From: Bradyrhizobium diazoefficiens
Lineage (GTDB): Bacteria; Pseudomonadota; Alphaproteobacteria; Rhizobiales; Xanthobacteraceae
DNA length: 64,000 bases
Assembly: GCF_016599855.1 (NCBI RefSeq)
Contig: NZ_CP067041.1
Span: 2,294,001-2,358,000 of the forward strand
Reading direction: 5' to 3'
A program made the position numbers and the translations under genes. The notes beneath the pieces are model-generated. The model was not told the origin of the DNA, did not search any database, and was given only the letters and a program-made list of their open reading frames with translations. Shown one piece after another: positions 60,967-64,000 of the stretch; position 1 is the stretch's first letter, and each line of letters opens with the position of its first letter.

Positions 60967-62481
60967 TTACGTGCCCGGCGCGACGCGCAGCGGATGCAAT
61001 CGATGCAGCTCTTTCGCGGCGTCGTTCATCAGGCCGTGCGCCGCCTCGCGCTCCTGGCCGACGATGAACCCCGAGACGAAAGCCTGGGCGCGGCGGTTCG
61101 CCGGCGGCGCCGCCAGCGCCGCCTCGGTCGCGAGCTCGCGATGCGCCATGAAGTCGTTGAGCGATCCCAGCGCGGACTGGATCTGCTTCAGCCGGCCGGA
61201 GAGGCTTGCGAGCTGCTTGCGGTCGCGACCGCTGTAGAGGCTCTCGAAGAAGTCGATGGCGTAGCGGATCTTCTTGATCTTGATGCGCAGCTTGTGGCGC
61301 TGCCTCGGATCGAGATCGTCCAGATGCTTGCCCTGCTTGCGCGCCTTCCCGATCCGCCGGTCGAGCACCTCGGCGGCGTAGGCGGCAATCGTCCGGTCGT
61401 CATCGGCGCGGGACTGTCCGGTTTCGATCCACTCGATCACGTCGATCAAGAGCCGGCGGTAGCGGGCCGAATCGACGGCCTCGCGGGCGCGCGCGAAGGC
61501 TGCCCTTCGCTCCGCGGAAAACTTTTTGGCGAGCGCGCGAGCGCCGCGTTTCGGGACGCCTTGGCCGGCGATCGGCTGAATGCTTTCCTTGAGGAATACG
61601 TCGATCTCGCGCGCCGGCGCCAGCTCGCTCGTGAGCCATTTGAGCTCGGCCTTGATCCGCTCCGTGCTGGCGCGCGGCAGGATGTCGTCGAACAGCGAGA
61701 TCGCCGCCCGCAAGCGCCGCAGGCCGACGCGCATCTGGTGGACACCCTCGGAGTCCAGCTCCCGCACCGGATCGGCATTCGCCGTGACCTGACGAAGCGT
61801 CGAATGCGCGATCGCCCGGAAGGCATCCCGAGGCGAAAGATCGTGCTTCAGTTCGATCGGCTCGGCATGCTGGGCCTTGCCGCCGTCTCCCGCGACGAGC
61901 CGATAGCCTCGTTCGGATTTGGAGCGCAGATCGAGTTCGGCGCCCGTTTCGCGTTCGAGGTTTCGCGCGAGGCGAAACAGATCGGCGACTTGCCCGGACT
62001 TCAATTCCAGCTCGAGCTCGGCAACGGGTCGCGAGCGCCGCCCGGCACCGATGTGCCCGCGGTCGACGGCAAGCTCGATCTGGCTTTTTCGCACCCGCCT
62101 TGCTTCGGTGGTGCGATGCACCTCCGTCTGAAACACCGGCCGCAGCTTGCGCGGAAGCTTTTTGGATGCGAGGTCCGCAAGGGGTGTATTCTTGACCTTC
62201 TTGAATTCGGGTTTCGCGCCTGCGACCTCATGTTCCCATTCGCCGCGGGTCACGGTTCCTGAGCCGCCCGCCTTTACGGTCTGCACGTAGCGCCCATCGA
62301 CCTTGCGGACGCGGAGCGTGAGACCATGCCGCCTCAGCTTCTGGTTCTTGGTGTCGTAGTAGGTCGACACGAGTGCCTGCTCTTGCCGGTCGCCTCCTCC
62401 TCGGTTCGCGGCACTGGCGCGCAAGACGGATGACAGCTTTCGCGGAGGAAGGCGGAATTTGAGTTCCGTTTCTGCGTTCAT
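60967..62481 (-). CDS. CYTH-CHAD domain protein
   Basis: This 504-aa protein has an N-terminal CYTH (triphosphate tunnel) domain with the ExExK signature ETELKFRL at residues 4-8. The CHAD helical domain (about residues 225-490) has repeated His/Arg-rich helices such as EGVHQMRVGLRRLRAAISLF and RQRHKLRIKIKKIRYAIDFF. CYTH acts on inorganic tri/polyphosphate and CHAD binds polyphosphate. It lies close to a PiT phosphate transporter, consistent with phosphate/polyphosphate handling, though the avidin-like gene separates them. Confidence 0.92.
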   Translation of the reverse strand: MNAETELKFRLPPRKLSSVLRASAANRGGGDRQEQALVSTYYDTKNQKLRRHGLTLRVRKVDGRYVQTVKAGGSGTVTRGEWEHEVAGAKPEFKKVKNTPLADLASKKLPRKLRPVFQTEVHRTTEARRVRKSQIELAVDRGHIGAGRRSRPVAELELELKSGQVADLFRLARNLERETGAELDLRSKSERGYRLVAGDGGKAQHAEPIELKHDLSPRDAFRAIAHSTLRQVTANADPVRELDSEGVHQMRVGLRRLRAAISLFDDILPRASTERIKAELKWLTSELAPAREIDVFLKESIQPIAGQGVPKRGARALAKKFSAERRAAFARAREAVDSARYRRLLIDVIEWIETGQSRADDDRTIAAYAAEVLDRRIGKARKQGKHLDDLDPRQRHKLRIKIKKIRYAIDFFESLYSGRDRKQLASLSGRLKQIQSALGSLNDFMAHRELATEAALAAPPANRRAQAFVSGFIVGQEREAAHGLMNDAAKELHRLHPLRVAPGT

Positions 62482-62660
62482 CGGAGCACTCCCCGTTGCG
62501 ATTAGAAGTGGCGCAATCGGGGGAAGTTCCGTGCGCCGCCGCCATTTCCGAATCGGACGTCCATGCCATAGCCGACGTCATGGAAACTTCACGGAACCTG
62601 GCGGTGTCGACCGTCAATCGAGAATGAGAGCTCAATCGAACAAGGTGACGTGTCGTGCGA

Positions 62661-63014
62661 TCATGCCGCCTCGGCGAGCAGCGCTGTCGGGTAGATCGGC
62701 TTGGTGAGGAATTTTGCTCCCGGCGGCAGAGGCCGAGGCAGCGGACGCCCTGAAATGACGATGATCCGCATAGCGGCGTTCTGCTGTTGGGCAAAGTGAG
62801 CGAGATCGATGCCATTCATCTTCCCGACCAGGCTGATGTCGGTGACGATCAGGGACGGGTGCCGTGCCTTCACGGCCAGAGCGGCCGTCTCCGCGTCCTC
62901 GCACTGGAGCACGTCGAAATTGTTGTCCTCGAGCAGCATCGCGAGCATCTCTCGCTGAAGGTCGTCATCCTCGACGACGATTGCGGTCGGCCGGATCGGC
63001 TTTGATTGGCCCAT
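62661..63014 (-). CDS. Single-domain response regulator receiver
   Basis: This 117-aa protein consists only of a receiver: acidic pocket AIVVEDDDLQRE, phosphoacceptor Asp59 in LIVTDISLVG, and lysine in FLTKPIYPTA. There is no output domain. It may act as phosphate shuttle or bind a partner. A kinase is not nearby. Confidence 0.9.
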   Translation of the reverse strand: MGQSKPIRPTAIVVEDDDLQREMLAMLLEDNNFDVLQCEDAETAALAVKARHPSLIVTDISLVGKMNGIDLAHFAQQQNAAMRIIVISGRPLPRPLPPGAKFLTKPIYPTALLAEAA

Positions 63015-63023
63015 GGTTGCACC

Positions 63024-63386
63024 TCATTTCATATCGTTTGTTAAGTGCGGAGCAGGCGAATCTGTTCCCGGCGTGGTGCGCGGTGTTCCGCTCTCGCTGG
63101 GGTTGCAGATTGTCGGCGATCCCGCGGGCTGTTTGCGTAGAAAATTCTCCGCATCCCTCAGCACGATGCGAACGAGCTTTCGCTCGTCGATGGCCTCGCT
63201 GGTGAAGAAGCCGTGCTTGACGGCATTGCTGTTTGCCCATGGCGCGCCAGATCCTGCTGCTCCGCCATGCATGCGGCAGCGCGTCTTGCCGCGCAGGGCA
63301 GGCGCGCGGCAGGTTTCACCATCGCGTGTCTGCGCGCCGCAGCGCGGGCTCGCTTGCATCGGGCCGGTGTTGCGGGTGTGGCTCAT
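63024..63386 (-). CDS. HGG-motif small protein
   Basis: The 120-aa product starts MSHTRNTGPMQASPRCGAQT at the ATG overlapping the upstream stop (ATGA at 63383-63386). It has a Cys-x7-Cys pattern followed by RCRMHGGAAGSGAP and NAVKHGFFTSEA, the arrangement of the HGG-motif proteins often near phage or gene-transfer genes in alphaproteobacteria. Function unknown. Confidence 0.75.
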   Translation of the reverse strand: MSHTRNTGPMQASPRCGAQTRDGETCRAPALRGKTRCRMHGGAAGSGAPWANSNAVKHGFFTSEAIDERKLVRIVLRDAENFLRKQPAGSPTICNPSESGTPRTTPGTDSPAPHLTNDMK

Positions 63387-63976
63387 GCAACGACCGCGTC
63401 CGCGAGGCCCGGCTGAGCAGCGATCAAGTTTGCGTGTTGCGTGAAATTGCCGACGACTGCTTTGCCGCCGTCCTGCACCGACAGGTTCTGCACCGTGATC
63501 GCGCACGCACCGTCGCTGCGATGGCGGTTCAAGGCCTCCATCTGGGCAGCGTAGGTGCGGGCCAGCCGGGTCAGTGCGCGCGTGAGGCTCTCCTGCTGCG
63601 GAACGTCGTCGGTGCAGGCGAGGCGACAGGCGCAGCGCATCGACGCGACGTGGATGCTCACCATCTGCGCCGCCAGCATGGCCTCGAGCGCGTCCCTTGG
63701 GGCGATGCTCTTCAGCATCGAGACCATGAAGGCGAGATTGCCCTGGTCCGGCTTGCGCGCAACCGCGCTGGCTTTCACGAGCTGGCTCAAGAGGCCGTGC
63801 AGCGCGTCGCGGTCGACGGCGCCCAGCGCCTCGGCCAGTAGCTTTTCGCCGGTGCGCGGGTCGGGATGGTCGATCACGATGCGGCTGCGGCGGAGCTTGA
63901 CTCTCGGGCTTGCGATGATCGCGGCAGGAGCGCCTGCGGCGATGGCTGTCTCGTTACATGTCGGTAGGGTCGTCAT
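63383..63976 (-). CDS. Hypothetical protein coupled to the HGG-motif gene
   Basis: This 197-aa protein overlaps the next gene by 4 bp. It is helix-rich, with a Cys pair in SMRCACRLACTDD, a central RLARTYAAQMEALNRHR segment and a C-terminal ITVQNLSVQDGGKAVVGNF. This ending and the partner suggest a conserved two-gene unit of unknown function seen in rhizobia. No enzymatic motif. Confidence 0.6.
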   Translation of the reverse strand: MTTLPTCNETAIAAGAPAAIIASPRVKLRRSRIVIDHPDPRTGEKLLAEALGAVDRDALHGLLSQLVKASAVARKPDQGNLAFMVSMLKSIAPRDALEAMLAAQMVSIHVASMRCACRLACTDDVPQQESLTRALTRLARTYAAQMEALNRHRSDGACAITVQNLSVQDGGKAVVGNFTQHANLIAAQPGLADAVVA

Positions 63977-64000
63977 GCGATGTGTCCTTTGCCGGAGCAG

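Noticed and set aside
1..64000. CRISPR arrays, tRNA/rRNA genes, insertion sequences, integrases, attachment sites
   Set aside because: No regularly spaced repeats, no cloverleaf-like sequences and no transposase or integrase frames were recognised by reading. A tRNAscan/Infernal run was not possible here.

Overview
The window looks like chromosome of an alphaproteobacterium, most likely Bradyrhizobium or a close relative. This is inferred from high GC, two complex inverted-repeat elements of a type common between rhizobial genes, an avidin-family gene of the bradavidin type, a DUF6894 protein and an HGG-motif protein. Nothing here fixes the species.

Layout. 1-5 kb: the 3' part of a secreted glycanase-like protein, then a type I secretion ABC transporter and its membrane-fusion partner. 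5-10 kb: a leftward operon (coiled-coil membrane protein, TAXI solute receptor, TagO/VasI-like protein, short HemK/PrmC-like methyltransferase) and a periplasmic DsrE-like protein. 10-37 kb: a large exopolysaccharide (EPS) locus. 37-39 kb: two divergent LuxR/NarL regulators, one with a receiver stripped of its phosphorylation residues. 40-45 kb: UDP-glucuronate 4-epimerase, aldo-keto reductase and an extra glmS. 45-64 kb: ordinary metabolism (CaiB-type CoA transferase, Mfd-like helicase, a transporter/sialidase-like/SDR operon, M20 hydrolases, enolase-superfamily enzyme, MFS, PiT phosphate transporter, avidin-like protein, CYTH-CHAD protein, receiver protein, HGG-motif pair).

The EPS locus carries a complete Wzx/Wzy-type pathway: priming sugar transferase, glycosyltransferases, flippase, polymerase/ligase, Wzz/BY-kinase-like copolymerase and outer-membrane export protein. 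It also carries sugar-nucleotide genes and an unusual amide/acyl-activation set. A single adenylation-carrier-thioesterase protein (ANL-PCP-TE, no condensation domain) coexists with a split version of the same three activities. There are two asparagine-synthase-like amidotransferases and one NadE-like ATP pyrophosphatase. I infer that the polymer, or a precursor sugar, receives an activated amino/acyl group and is amidated. The chemistry cannot be read from sequence.

The most notable signal is non-coding. A 19-bp element, YCATCATTCATTYGCATGA (dyad core TCAT-N4-ATGA), occurs seven times, each in front of an EPS transcription unit. In every copy it points the same way relative to its gene, and it sits 16-18 bp from a -10-like hexamer containing TA (most often CCTAMN). 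The copies precede the glycosyltransferase/polymerase operon, the sugar-nucleotide/export operon, the thioesterase-NadE-AsnB-ANL-ACP operon, the flippase, the FkbM methyltransferase, a divergent GT2 gene and the UDP-GlcA epimerase. I read this as a dedicated EPS regulon promoter, with an activator near -42 or an alternative sigma factor. The regulators encoded nearby are candidates.
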